A stretch of 6,147 bases of DNA from Bacteroidota bacterium (GTDB lineage: Bacteria > Bacteroidota > Ignavibacteria > Ignavibacteriales > Ignavibacteriaceae): NCBI GenBank assembly GCA_021796135.1, contig JAJYOQ010000256.1:1-6147 (forward strand), given 5' to 3'. Below, piece after piece: positions 1 through 6,147 of this stretch (within the stretch, counting starts at the first letter, position 1; each line of letters starts with the position of its first letter). Position numbers and translations under genes: made by a program. Under the pieces are notes generated by a model. The model did no database searches. It was not told the origin of the DNA and was given only the letters and a program-made list of their open reading frames with translations.

Positions 1-150
1 AAATATAAAACTCAAATAGCTTCTAGTACGGACTTAATCGATGCAGAGACTTCTCTTCTTTTAGCAAAAACTAATTATAATAATTCTCTTGTCGATTATG
101 AATTAGCCCAGGTACTTTTGGAAAAGGCAGAAGGGAAGAAAATATATTAA
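1..150 (+). CDS. TolC-family outer membrane efflux protein, C-terminal end (partial)
   Basis: Frame 1 is open from the window edge to a TAA at 148-150 and gives the last 49 residues of a protein. The residues STDLIDAETSLLLAKTNYNN, followed by a YELAQVLLEKAEGKK-like tail, match the conserved final helix region of TolC/outer membrane efflux proteins, where a D-(L/V)-(L/I)-DA-(E/Q)-T-x-L motif is followed by N-Y and a Leu/Ala helix ending in E-K-A-x-G. TolC trimers form the outer-membrane channel and periplasmic tunnel of tripartite exporters. The ABC exporter genes begin 65 bp downstream on the same strand, so this is probably the channel partner encoded in the same operon. The N-terminal part lies outside the window. 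The family call rests on a short but characteristic segment, and no specific gene symbol is justified. Confidence 0.8.
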   Translation, partial: KYKTQIASSTDLIDAETSLLLAKTNYNNSLVDYELAQVLLEKAEGKKIY

Positions 151-206
151 CTTGAAAAATGTTAAATATATTATTGTGAAAATTTTTTTTGAACCTAAGC
201 TTCCAT

Positions 207-212
207 AAAGGA
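207..212 (+). promoter_or_regulatory. Ribosome binding site deciding the ATPase start
   Basis: AAAGGA lies 3 nt before the ATG at 216. The spacing is short, but it is the only purine-rich site near either candidate start. The alternative TTG at 189 directly follows a run of T and has none. Confidence 0.5.
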
Positions 213-215
213 AAT

Positions 216-1154
216 ATGAATTCAATCGAAGTAAAGAATTTGGCAAAAAAGTTCGGCAGTTTTACTGCTGTTGACGGTATATCATTTAATGTTAAAGAAG
301 GTGAAATTTTCGGATTTCTCGGAGCAAACGGTGCCGGAAAATCGACAGCTATAAGAATGCTTTGCGGTATTATAGAACCGACATCCGGCGATGCGATTGT
401 CGGCGGTTATAGTGTAATGAAAGAACCGGATAAAGTTAAGTTGAATATCGGTTATATGTCGCAGAAATTTTCACTTTATAATGACCTTACTGTTGAAGAA
501 AATATCAATTTTTTCGGTGGTGTATACGGTTTATATAAAAACAAACTTGAGGATAGAAAGAAATGGGTGCTTAAAGTTGCCTATCTTGAAGGGAAAGAAA
601 AACTTTTGACTAAGGATCTTCCCGGAGGCATTAAGCAAAGGCTAGCTCTTGCCATAGCCGTGATTCATGAACCAAAAATAGTTTTCCTTGATGAACCTAC
701 TGGCGGCGTCGACCCCATTTCCAGACGAAATTTTTGGGAGTTAATCAATGAGCTCTCTCATCAGGGAATTACAGTTTTTGTTACAACTCACTATCTTGAT
801 GAAGCAGAGTTTTGCAATACAATTACTTTGATAAATGCCGGTAAAATTATTGCTAGCGGAACTTCAAAAGAATTAAAGACAAAATATTTAACAAGTACAA
901 TGCTTGAGGTGGAATGTGACAGAGTGGTAGATGCACTAGATATATTCTCTAAACAGACATGGGTTGAAGAAACGTCTATTTTTGGGAATTATATCCATAT
1001 AAGCGTAGAGGACGAAAAGACTGCACATAATCTTGCGGAAAAGGCACTTAGCGAAAATAATATAAAGATTATTAGAATGGATAAAATTGTTCCCACATTA
1101 GAAGATGTTTTCATTTATCTTTTAGAAAAGGATACTAAGAAGAATGTTAAATAG
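216..1154 (+). CDS. ABC transporter ATP-binding protein (multidrug/YbhF-type exporter)
   Basis: Cytoplasmic ATPase subunit powering the permease pair encoded downstream. Numbered from the ATG at 216 (312 residues), it shows Walker A GANGAGKST at 36-44, Q-loop Gln83 (YMSQKF), a signature LPGGIKQ at 135-141, Walker B IVFLDEP at 155-161 with catalytic Glu160, D-loop GVDP at 164-167, and switch His192 (VTTHYLDEAE). The C-terminal 90 or so residues form the accessory domain usual in ABC-2 drug exporters, ending VPTLEDVFI. The frame is open back to a TTG at 189, but that codon lacks a ribosome binding site, whereas AAAGGA at 207-212 precedes the ATG and the family normally starts at I-x-V-x-N-L. 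The signature Ser is replaced by Pro, as in the second nucleotide-binding domain of E. coli YbhF (LPLGWKQRL type, from memory). It overlaps the next gene by 11 bp, which suggests translational coupling. The substrate cannot be read from sequence. Confidence 0.93.
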   Translation: MNSIEVKNLAKKFGSFTAVDGISFNVKEGEIFGFLGANGAGKSTAIRMLCGIIEPTSGDAIVGGYSVMKEPDKVKLNIGYMSQKFSLYNDLTVEENINFFGGVYGLYKNKLEDRKKWVLKVAYLEGKEKLLTKDLPGGIKQRLALAIAVIHEPKIVFLDEPTGGVDPISRRNFWELINELSHQGITVFVTTHYLDEAEFCNTITLINAGKIIASGTSKELKTKYLTSTMLEVECDRVVDALDIFSKQTWVEETSIFGNYIHISVEDEKTAHNLAEKALSENNIKIIRMDKIVPTLEDVFIYLLEKDTKKNVK

Positions 1155-2274
1155 AATAAAAGCTATTGCATTAAAAGAAATTAGGCAGCTTAAGCGCGAT
1201 ACCAGAATGCTTTTCGTTCTGTTTGTGTTTCCGCTTCTGCTGCTCGTAATATTTGGTTACGCTATTAACTTTGATGTTCATCATATAAAGATGGTAGTGC
1301 TGGACCAGGACAAATCTTTTGATTCTAGGGATTTTATCAATTCTCTTACCAGTTCCAGTTATTTTGACCTCGTTGGTTATATAGACGATGAAAATAAAAT
1401 AAAAGAGATCCTCGATAAAAAGGAAGCACAATGTGTGATTGTCTTTCCTAAAGATATGTCTCGCCAGTTGTATGCAAACCAGAATGTTAAAATTCAAATT
1501 CTTATTGACGGAGTTGATGGAAATACCGCAACTGTAATCCAAAACTATTTTAATTATGCAGTTCAAGCGTATTCTCAAAAATTTATTGCAAAAGTTTTAG
1601 CAGTTAAAGGAATGAATAGTTATGTCCCAATTGATCTTGAACCGGTATTTTGGTTTAATCCGGATTTAAGCTCTACATATTTCCTAATTCCCGGTTTAAT
1701 TGCCATGATTCTTATTATAACCGCTGTCGTTTCAATTTCACTTTCTATTGTCAGGGAAAAGGAGCGCGGCACAATAGAACAAATAAATGTTTCGCCGCTT
1801 ACATCTTTCGAAATGTTGATTGGTAAAACAATCCCGTATATAATTATCTCGCTGCTTATTACTATTGTCATTTTAGTTGCCGGCTATATACTTTTTGGTA
1901 TTCCGGTTAAAGGGAGTTATATACTATTATTTATTACAACTCTCTTGTTTATTTTCGCTTCATTAAATTTAGGAATTTTTGTTTCCTCAATCTCCCAGAC
2001 TCAGCAAGTAGCCTTTCAAATGGCTACCATTATTTCTATGCTTCCTTCAACAATTTTATCAGGGTTTATATTTCCGATAGAAAGTATGCCTGTCCCTATC
2101 CAATGGCTGACTAATATTACTCCGTCCAAATTCTTTTTAATTATTTTGAGGGATATTCTTCTTAAGGGAGTAGGGCTTGAGGCTTTCTGGCAGCAAGTTT
2201 TATATCTGATATTGTTCTCTGCAATTCTGCTCGGGATTTCCACGATAATAAATAAAAAAGCGAAAGTAGCTTAA
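1144..2274 (+). CDS. ABC-2 type permease, first of pair (YbhS/YbhR-like)
   Basis: Inner-membrane subunit of the exporter, 376 residues, about the length of E. coli YbhS/YbhR. An amphipathic N-terminus with KEIRQLKRD (11-19) leads into membrane segment 1 (about 22-42, ending in IFGYAINF). A large extracytoplasmic domain follows (about 43-177) with DQD at 54-56, SRD at 61-63, DGVDGN at 122-127 and WFNPDL at 170-175. Five further membrane segments lie near 179-202, 228-252, 258-282, 288-311 and 350-369. The cytoplasmic REKERGTIEQ (204-213) and the LSGFIFPIESMP loop (305-316) are typical of the ABC2_membrane_3 family. The ATG lies inside the end of the ATPase gene (11-bp overlap), with AAAGGA at 1127-1132 upstream. 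It is paralogous to the next gene, and the two probably form a heterodimer. Its extruded substrate is unknown; a drug or other small hydrophobic molecule is usual for the family. Confidence 0.93.
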   Translation: MLNRIKAIALKEIRQLKRDTRMLFVLFVFPLLLLVIFGYAINFDVHHIKMVVLDQDKSFDSRDFINSLTSSSYFDLVGYIDDENKIKEILDKKEAQCVIVFPKDMSRQLYANQNVKIQILIDGVDGNTATVIQNYFNYAVQAYSQKFIAKVLAVKGMNSYVPIDLEPVFWFNPDLSSTYFLIPGLIAMILIITAVVSISLSIVREKERGTIEQINVSPLTSFEMLIGKTIPYIIISLLITIVILVAGYILFGIPVKGSYILLFITTLLFIFASLNLGIFVSSISQTQQVAFQMATIISMLPSTILSGFIFPIESMPVPIQWLTNITPSKFFLIILRDILLKGVGLEAFWQQVLYLILFSAILLGISTIINKKAKVA

Positions 2275-2305
2275 AAATTAATTATGCAAATATTGGAATA
2301 AAAAG

Positions 2306-3436
2306 ATGAAAACGATTTTAAATATAGTTATAAAAGAATTTCTCCAATTAAAAAGAGACCCTATTTTATTAAGAATTGTTTTTTTAGCACCGATACTGCA
2401 ATTATTATTATTTGGTTATGCTGCAAACATGGACCTTAATACTGTGCATACGGCTATATGGGATCAGGATAGAACTTTGGAAAGCAGGGATTTAATTGAA
2501 CGTTTTCAAGAATCAGGATATTTTGAAATTGACAGATATGCTGATAATTATCAACAAATCACAAGTGATATTAACAAGGGTAAGGTTCTGTGCGCAATTA
2601 TTATTCCGCACGATTTTGAAAAGGATATAAAAACAAACCGTCCTGCTCCGGTCCAAGCAATCTTTGATGGATCAGATGGTAATAAAACATCAATTGCATT
2701 AGGATATATTCAGGGAATTGCTGCGAACTATGCTAAAAATATCTTGCTAAAATCTTCGGACAGAACAGGAAGAAAAATCTCTGTTGCCGGCTCTCTCGAT
2801 CCTGAGATTAGAGTATGGTATAATCCGGACCTTAAAACGCGTGTTTTTATGATACCGAGTATTATGGGACTTATATTGCTTATTACTACTATAATTCTTA
2901 TGTCTATGGCTATTGTTAAGGAAAGGGAAATAGGGACTCTTGAACAGCTTATCGTGACACCTATTAAACCATATCAACTAATATTAGGTAAATTGATACC
3001 CTTTGTTATACTTGGATTTATTGATATTCTGCTAGTTCAGACAATAATGGTATTCTGGTTTGGGATTGCAATTAGGGGAAGCTTTTTCTTTTTGCTTTTC
3101 GCATCCTTCCTATTTGTCCTTTCTACACTAGGAATCGGACTGTTTCTGTCAACTATTTCGAAAACACAACAACAGGCAATGATGGTTGCTCAGTTCGGCA
3201 TAATGATGCCGTTTATTTATTTATCAGGATTTGCTTTCCCGATTGAAAATATGCCGAAATTTTTCCAATACATTACTTACTTAATACCTCTTCGATATTA
3301 TATAACAATATTGCGTGCGGTAATCCTTAAAGGCGCTCCATTTAGTGACCTAATACCTGAAACTTTAATGTTACTAATTATGGGTATTCTAATTCTTTTT
3401 GCAAGTGCAAGGAGATTTAAGAAAAGACTAAGTTAA
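2306..3436 (+). CDS. ABC-2 type permease, second of pair (YbhR/YbhS-like)
   Basis: Second inner-membrane subunit, also 376 residues and collinear with the preceding permease. It has EFLQLKRD at 11-18, membrane segment 1 at about 21-41 (LLLFGYAAN), an extracytoplasmic domain at about 42-178 with DQD (53-55), SRD (60-62), DGSDGN (121-126) and WYNPDL (171-176), then membrane segments near 180-203, 228-252, 258-282, 290-310 and 351-368. The cytoplasmic KEREIGTLEQ at 205-214 corresponds to REKERGTIEQ in the partner, and LSGFAFPIENMP at 306-317 to its LSGF loop. Shared landmarks show an ancient duplication, and the divergence between them suggests specialised roles in a heterodimer. It starts 31 bp after the first permease, with only a weak GGA (2295-2297) as ribosome binding site. 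It is the last gene of the operon visible here, since the next gene is convergent. Confidence 0.93.
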   Translation: MKTILNIVIKEFLQLKRDPILLRIVFLAPILQLLLFGYAANMDLNTVHTAIWDQDRTLESRDLIERFQESGYFEIDRYADNYQQITSDINKGKVLCAIIIPHDFEKDIKTNRPAPVQAIFDGSDGNKTSIALGYIQGIAANYAKNILLKSSDRTGRKISVAGSLDPEIRVWYNPDLKTRVFMIPSIMGLILLITTIILMSMAIVKEREIGTLEQLIVTPIKPYQLILGKLIPFVILGFIDILLVQTIMVFWFGIAIRGSFFFLLFASFLFVLSTLGIGLFLSTISKTQQQAMMVAQFGIMMPFIYLSGFAFPIENMPKFFQYITYLIPLRYYITILRAVILKGAPFSDLIPETLMLLIMGILILFASARRFKKRLS

Positions 3437-3437
3437 A

Positions 3438-3461
3438 ATTAAGAATTCAATTTGCCTTAAT
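3438..3461 (-). terminator. Weak candidate terminator hairpin for sthA
   Basis: ATTAAG (3438-3443) and CTTAAT (3456-3461) form a 6-bp inverted repeat with a 12-nt loop. Read on the minus strand, the hairpin is followed directly by TTTAAC, a short T tract. The stem is nearly all A:T and the loop is long, so this is a possibility only. Confidence 0.2.
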
Positions 3462-3515
3462 AATCTAACTACTGCTTTTCAGGAAAATGTGTGATGATTA
3501 AGTTGCTTGATAATA

Positions 3516-3544
3516 ATTGAAATTCAAAACTTCAATATTTTTTT
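3516..3544 (+). terminator. Candidate terminator of the efflux operon
   Basis: ATTGAA (3516-3521) pairs with TTCAAT (3531-3536) across a 9-nt loop and is followed by seven T (3538-3544). This is the layout of an intrinsic terminator for the plus strand, 80 bp after the second permease. The stem has only one G:C pair, so it is weak. It overlaps the last codons and stop of the convergent sthA gene. Confidence 0.35.
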
Positions 3545-4914
3545 AATAAATTAACTCTATTAATTCCATTCAAAGCTGCTACTCGATATGCTTCTGCCAT
3601 TGTTGGATAGTTAAATGTTGTGTTAATAAAAAACATTAATGAATTTGCACCATCTTTCTGGGACATTATTGCCTGCCCGATATGAATTATTTCCGCCGCT
3701 CCATGACCAAAACAATGTACGCCTAAAATTTTCAATGTTTCTCTGTGAAATAATATTTTCAACATTCCCGTTGTTCTTCCGGTAATTTGAGCCCTTGCTA
3801 AATGTTTGAAAAATGAATGTCCCACTTCATAAGGGATTTTTTCTTTTGTTAATTGCTCTTCGGTAAAACCAACCGAACTAATTTCCGGTATAGTATATAT
3901 TCCTGTTGGGATAAATTCAACAAGTTGATGTTCACATTTGCCGAATACAATATTTGTAGCTGCAAATCGTCCTTGATCATAAGAAGCGCTTGCCAGATTT
4001 GGGAAGCCAATTATATCACCGACTGCATATATATGAGGCAGTATTGTCTGATTATTCTCATTTACAATAATCGAACCTTGTGCATTAATTTCAATACCGA
4101 GATTTTCCAAACCCATATTATCTGAGTTGCCGGTCCTTCCTTGAGCCCATAATAGATAATCGGACCTAATCTCTTTATTAGATTTTAAATAAACTGTAAC
4201 TCCTGAATCGTCTGCTTCAACTTTTTCATATTCTTCGTTATGGCGCAGAATTACTCCGTTTTCACGTAGATGATATCCTAATGCATCTATAATTTCATCG
4301 TCTAGAAATGCTAATAGCTTTTCACGTGTATTTATAAGATTAACCTTAATTTTTAAACCTCTGAATATAGATGCATATTCACACCCAATAACGCCTGCTC
4401 CGTATATTGTTATTGACCTTGGATTATCCTTGAGCTTAAGAAGCGTATCGCTATCTAATATCCTTGGGTGATTAAAATTAATATTATCCGGATGATATGG
4501 TCTGGAACCTGTTGCAATCACAAAAAATTTTGCAGAATAAATTTCTTCGGCGCCATTTGAGAGTTTTACAGTAATAGTATTCGAATCAATAAAAGAAGCC
4601 CTTCCATCTATAATATCGACTAAATTTCTCTCATAAAAGCTTTTTCTTAGTTGAAATTGCTGCTGTATTACGTTTTCAGCTTTTTTAAGTAAGGATTGAA
4701 AATTAGCTTCCTCTAAACTGTTGCTTTCATATAATATTTGACTTGCATGTCGAAGAGCCTTACTTGGAATTGTACTCCGATGAGTGCAACTTCCTCCTAC
4801 CATAGAAAAATAATCGCACATTGCTACATGCAAGCCTTCTTTTGTGCATTTCATTGCTGCGCCTTCACCGCCCGGGCCGCTTCCGAGTATTATAACATCA
4901 TATTGATTTTTCAA
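3532..4914 (-). CDS. sthA: Soluble pyridine nucleotide transhydrogenase (Si-specific)
   Basis: Cytosolic FAD enzyme that transfers hydride between NADPH/NADP+ and NADH/NAD+, in E. coli mainly removing excess NADPH. With numbering from the upstream TTG at 4932 (466 codons), FAD-binding GSGPGG is at 17-22, [18 protein letters not shown] at 45-62, ATGSRPYHP at 140-148, the second Rossmann motif [16 protein letters not shown] at 177-192, the FAD contact AVGDIIG at 303-309, and the dimerisation domain [14 protein letters not shown] at 342-355. The C-terminal [19 protein letters not shown] (438-456) is essentially that of E. coli SthA. At the disulfide site only Cys49 remains and the second position is Thr54, as in SthA and unlike lipoamide dehydrogenase or mercuric reductase. 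Start: there is no suitable ATG, a stop directly precedes the TTG at 4932, and AAAGGAA (4921-4927) sits 6 nt before a second TTG at 4914. I therefore prefer 4914 (460 residues); 4932 remains possible. Confidence 0.95.
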   Translation of the reverse strand: MKNQYDVIILGSGPGGEGAAMKCTKEGLHVAMCDYFSMVGGSCTHRSTIPSKALRHASQILYESNSLEEANFQSLLKKAENVIQQQFQLRKSFYERNLVDIIDGRASFIDSNTITVKLSNGAEEIYSAKFFVIATGSRPYHPDNINFNHPRILDSDTLLKLKDNPRSITIYGAGVIGCEYASIFRGLKIKVNLINTREKLLAFLDDEIIDALGYHLRENGVILRHNEEYEKVEADDSGVTVYLKSNKEIRSDYLLWAQGRTGNSDNMGLENLGIEINAQGSIIVNENNQTILPHIYAVGDIIGFPNLASASYDQGRFAATNIVFGKCEHQLVEFIPTGIYTIPEISSVGFTEEQLTKEKIPYEVGHSFFKHLARAQITGRTTGMLKILFHRETLKILGVHCFGHGAAEIIHIGQAIMSQKDGANSLMFFINTTFNYPTMAEAYRVAALNGINRVNLLKKY

Positions 4915-4920
4915 GTTAAT

Positions 4921-4927
4921 TTCCTTT
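4921..4927 (-). promoter_or_regulatory. sthA: Ribosome binding site of sthA (decides the TTG start)
   Basis: On the minus strand AAAGGAA is separated by 6 nt from the TTG at 4914-4912, an optimal spacing. The other in-frame TTG (4932-4930) lies upstream of this site and has no purine-rich sequence before it. Confidence 0.6.
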
Positions 4928-4930
4928 AAC

Positions 4931-5005
4931 AATTAGCATATTCTAATTTAAAAATCTTTCATGTATAAACAAATTGTTCTTAAATAGTATCAAAACATTA
5001 ATACT
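4931..5005 (-). promoter_or_regulatory. Intergenic leader of sthA, possible promoter and inverted repeats
   Basis: The gap between the hydrolase stop and sthA is long enough for a promoter, but none is clear. The best -10 candidate on the minus strand is TAGAAT (4940-4945, five of six consensus bases) with no good -35. A TTGATA further upstream has only a poor -10 at 18 nt. Two small inverted repeats are present: AATTAG/CTAATT (4931-4936 and 4943-4948, 6-nt loop), just before the ribosome binding site, and AACAA-A-TTGTT (4970-4980). In DNA this AT-rich either may be chance. Read-through from the hydrolase gene is the alternative. Confidence 0.25.
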
Positions 5006-6016
5006 CTAATATGGCTGAATAAATTGATTATATGCTCTCGGTCCCCAATAAGTATATCCTTTCCCTTCATCTTTTGTTCCTGATAACATAGTCTGAATAA
5101 ATCCGTTATCTTCAACTTGTACTGTATGCCACATTTGATTATCTGGATTTAATTTTAAATTAAATTCAATTCTTCCTTCAAGTCCGAAATATTTAATAAA
5201 TAGAGAATCTGAGAAAGTCGTTATTCTGAATGCGGATGATAATTTCTCTTCCATTAAAGTGCTGTGATAGAATGTTCCCGAATTAAGCGGAGCAGTGTTT
5301 TTGCCGTCCCATTTCACATTCCTATCATCAAATGCTAAAACGCTAAGGAAATGATCGTTTCCCGATTTTAGCCAGTTTATAATTTTTCCTCCATGCAAGA
5401 TATTATCATAATCATAATCGCTATCTAAAAAACAAATTCGCTTAACGAAATTTGGAATCGACTTGACTTCATTAATGTATCCTAATACAAAACTTCCGCC
5501 TCCGCTATGTCCGGACAGAACAATATCAGTATGAAAATTCTTGAAAATATGCCTTACGGAATCAACTACAGATGCAATTATTGAATCGGGATTTGAATGC
5601 CGCGTTTTCCACCATGGCCAGCTTTCGATTTTTGTTGATACATATGCTACAATAATTGTCTCATTATGAATAATATTTCTTAAAAATCTTGTCTGTGCTC
5701 CTATATTTTGAATATTAAAATGCCAATCGACTCCCGGTCTCATTTGTTTTCCGATTGTTTGTTCAATAGTATTAAAGTTTGGAGTAGCATAGTAAACTAA
5801 TAGTATTCTTTTATTCGGATTAAAAGATTCAGGATCTGGTGCATTAATTTCGATATTAATATTTGGCTTCATGCTAAATTTGAGGATTTGTTCATTTAGG
5901 TATGCACTCCTTTCGAATCCCGGCAAATTATTTATACCCTTTGAATAAATATTCACTGAGAAAATCATTGCTATAACAAATATTAGTATTATACTTAAAT
6001 AATATCTATTCTGCAT
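5006..6016 (-). CDS. Exported protein with alpha/beta-hydrolase nucleophile motif, function unknown
   Basis: 336 residues. The N-terminus is a short basic stretch (Asn3-Arg4) followed by a hydrophobic segment at about 6-24, which is a signal peptide or membrane anchor. No lipobox Cys and no clear A-x-A cleavage site are seen. The mature part begins a Rossmann-like pattern: strand RILLVYYATPN (70-80), strand TIIVAYVST (120-128), strand DIVLSGHSGGG (164-174) with GHSGG nucleophile elbow and Ser171 as likely nucleophile, and strand RICFLDSD (193-200). Candidate acids are Asp198 or Asp230/Asp231 (VLAFDDR); the candidate catalytic His is His297 in MWHTVQVEDNGF, near the C-terminus. Together these fit a serine hydrolase acting outside the cytoplasm, but I do not recognise the specific family or substrate. 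The ATG at 6016 has GAAGGGA (6024-6030) 7 nt upstream. The gene lies upstream of sthA on the same strand, about 90 bp away; no functional link is evident. Confidence 0.85.
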   Translation of the reverse strand: MQNRYYLSIILIFVIAMIFSVNIYSKGINNLPGFERSAYLNEQILKFSMKPNINIEINAPDPESFNPNKRILLVYYATPNFNTIEQTIGKQMRPGVDWHFNIQNIGAQTRFLRNIIHNETIIVAYVSTKIESWPWWKTRHSNPDSIIASVVDSVRHIFKNFHTDIVLSGHSGGGSFVLGYINEVKSIPNFVKRICFLDSDYDYDNILHGGKIINWLKSGNDHFLSVLAFDDRNVKWDGKNTAPLNSGTFYHSTLMEEKLSSAFRITTFSDSLFIKYFGLEGRIEFNLKLNPDNQMWHTVQVEDNGFIQTMLSGTKDEGKGYTYWGPRAYNQFIQPY

Positions 6017-6037
6017 TCATTAATCCCTTCAAATTCT

Positions 6038-6067
6038 ATTATATAAGTGGTTTATAAAGTTTATCAA
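6038..6067 (-). promoter_or_regulatory. Sigma-70-like promoter of the exported hydrolase gene
   Basis: Read on the minus strand, TTGATA (6062-6067, five of six consensus bases) is followed after 18 nt by a perfect TATAAT (6038-6043). A start of transcription near 6031 would give a leader of only about 14 nt, just enough to include the GAAGGGA ribosome binding site. The stretch upstream of the -35 (about 6068-6100) is almost pure A/T and could act as an UP element. This is the clearest promoter in the window. Confidence 0.7.
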
Positions 6068-6101
6068 TAAATTTAATAAAATTATTGTAGTTTTATTATT
6101 A

Positions 6102-6116
6102 CGGTTATCATATCCG
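6102..6116. repeat. Near-palindrome upstream of the hydrolase promoter
   Basis: CGGTTATCATATCCG is an odd-length inverted repeat with one mismatched pair (CGG-T-TA around TCA against TA-T-CCG). Its GC-rich ends stand out in AT-rich surroundings. Its centre is about 78 bp upstream of the inferred transcription start, a position used by activators. No regulator is recognised from the sequence, and chance cannot be excluded. Confidence 0.25.
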
Positions 6117-6147
6117 ACTAAGTTCTTGTCTTTAATTTTTTTAGGCA

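Noticed and set aside
155..190. Possible terminator between the TolC end and the ATPase (run of eight T)
   Set aside because: The only stem is AAAAAT with ATTTTT, purely A:T. The genes belong to one exporter and are probably co-transcribed.
189..215. Nine-residue N-terminal extension of the ATPase from a TTG
   Set aside because: No ribosome binding site precedes the TTG, the extension has no family counterpart, and the ATG at 216 follows AAAGGA.
1171..1578. Open frame antisense to the first permease
   Set aside because: It lies wholly within a well-supported gene, has no recognisable motifs, and its translation looks like the shadow of AT-rich coding sequence.
3853..4125. Open frame on the plus strand inside sthA
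   Set aside because: It is antisense to a strongly conserved enzyme gene and its composition (many Ile, Asn, Cys, Tyr) is typical of a shadow frame.
3532..4914. Lipoamide dehydrogenase or mercuric reductase instead of SthA
   Set aside because: The redox-active second Cys is Thr and the C-terminal His of the family is Tyr (NYPTMAE), which fits SthA and not those enzymes.
4970..4980. AACAAATTGTT palindrome as a regulator site
   Set aside because: It is only 5 bp per arm, A/T dominated, and single-copy; not distinguishable from chance.
6031..6147. Open minus-strand frame from the right window edge (about 38 codons, to a TGA near 6031)
   Set aside because: The translation is low-complexity Ile/Leu/Asn and would run through the strong promoter. 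It could be a gene end but is more likely chance; the flanking sequence is needed.

Overview
The window is AT-rich (roughly one third G+C by eye) and comes from a Gram-negative bacterium, because it holds the end of a TolC-type outer-membrane channel gene and an ABC exporter of the envelope-spanning kind. The genes have recognisable AAAGGA/AAGGGA ribosome binding sites, and one promoter is close to the sigma-70 consensus (TTGATA, 18 nt, TATAAT). This is unlike typical Bacteroidia. An AT-rich lineage of the wider Bacteroidota/Ignavibacteria area is one possibility, but this is inference and the phylum cannot be fixed from the window alone.

Left half (1-3436, + strand): a probable efflux operon. 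It has the last 49 codons of a TolC-family protein, then an ABC ATPase, then two related but clearly different ABC-2 permeases of 376 residues each. The ATPase and first permease overlap by 11 bp and the second permease follows after 31 bp. The set resembles E. coli YbhF-YbhS-YbhR and related multidrug exporters: ATPase plus permease pair in the inner membrane, working with a membrane fusion protein (not in the window, probably upstream) and TolC. The ATPase has an altered signature motif (LPGGIKQ), like the second nucleotide-binding domain of YbhF.

Right half (3532-6016, - strand): two genes that converge on the efflux operon. The upstream one (6016 to 5006) encodes a secreted or membrane-anchored protein with an alpha/beta-hydrolase GHSGG nucleophile motif and unknown substrate, behind a strong promoter. 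The downstream one (ending at 3532) is sthA, soluble pyridine nucleotide transhydrogenase, with a non-ATG (TTG) start. The 95-bp convergent gap holds only weak AT-rich hairpins.

I found no rRNA, tRNA, CRISPR array, insertion sequence or riboswitch. The window looks like ordinary chromosomal content. The points most worth checking are the ATPase signature change, the unassigned secreted hydrolase with its promoter and upstream palindrome, and the start choice for sthA.
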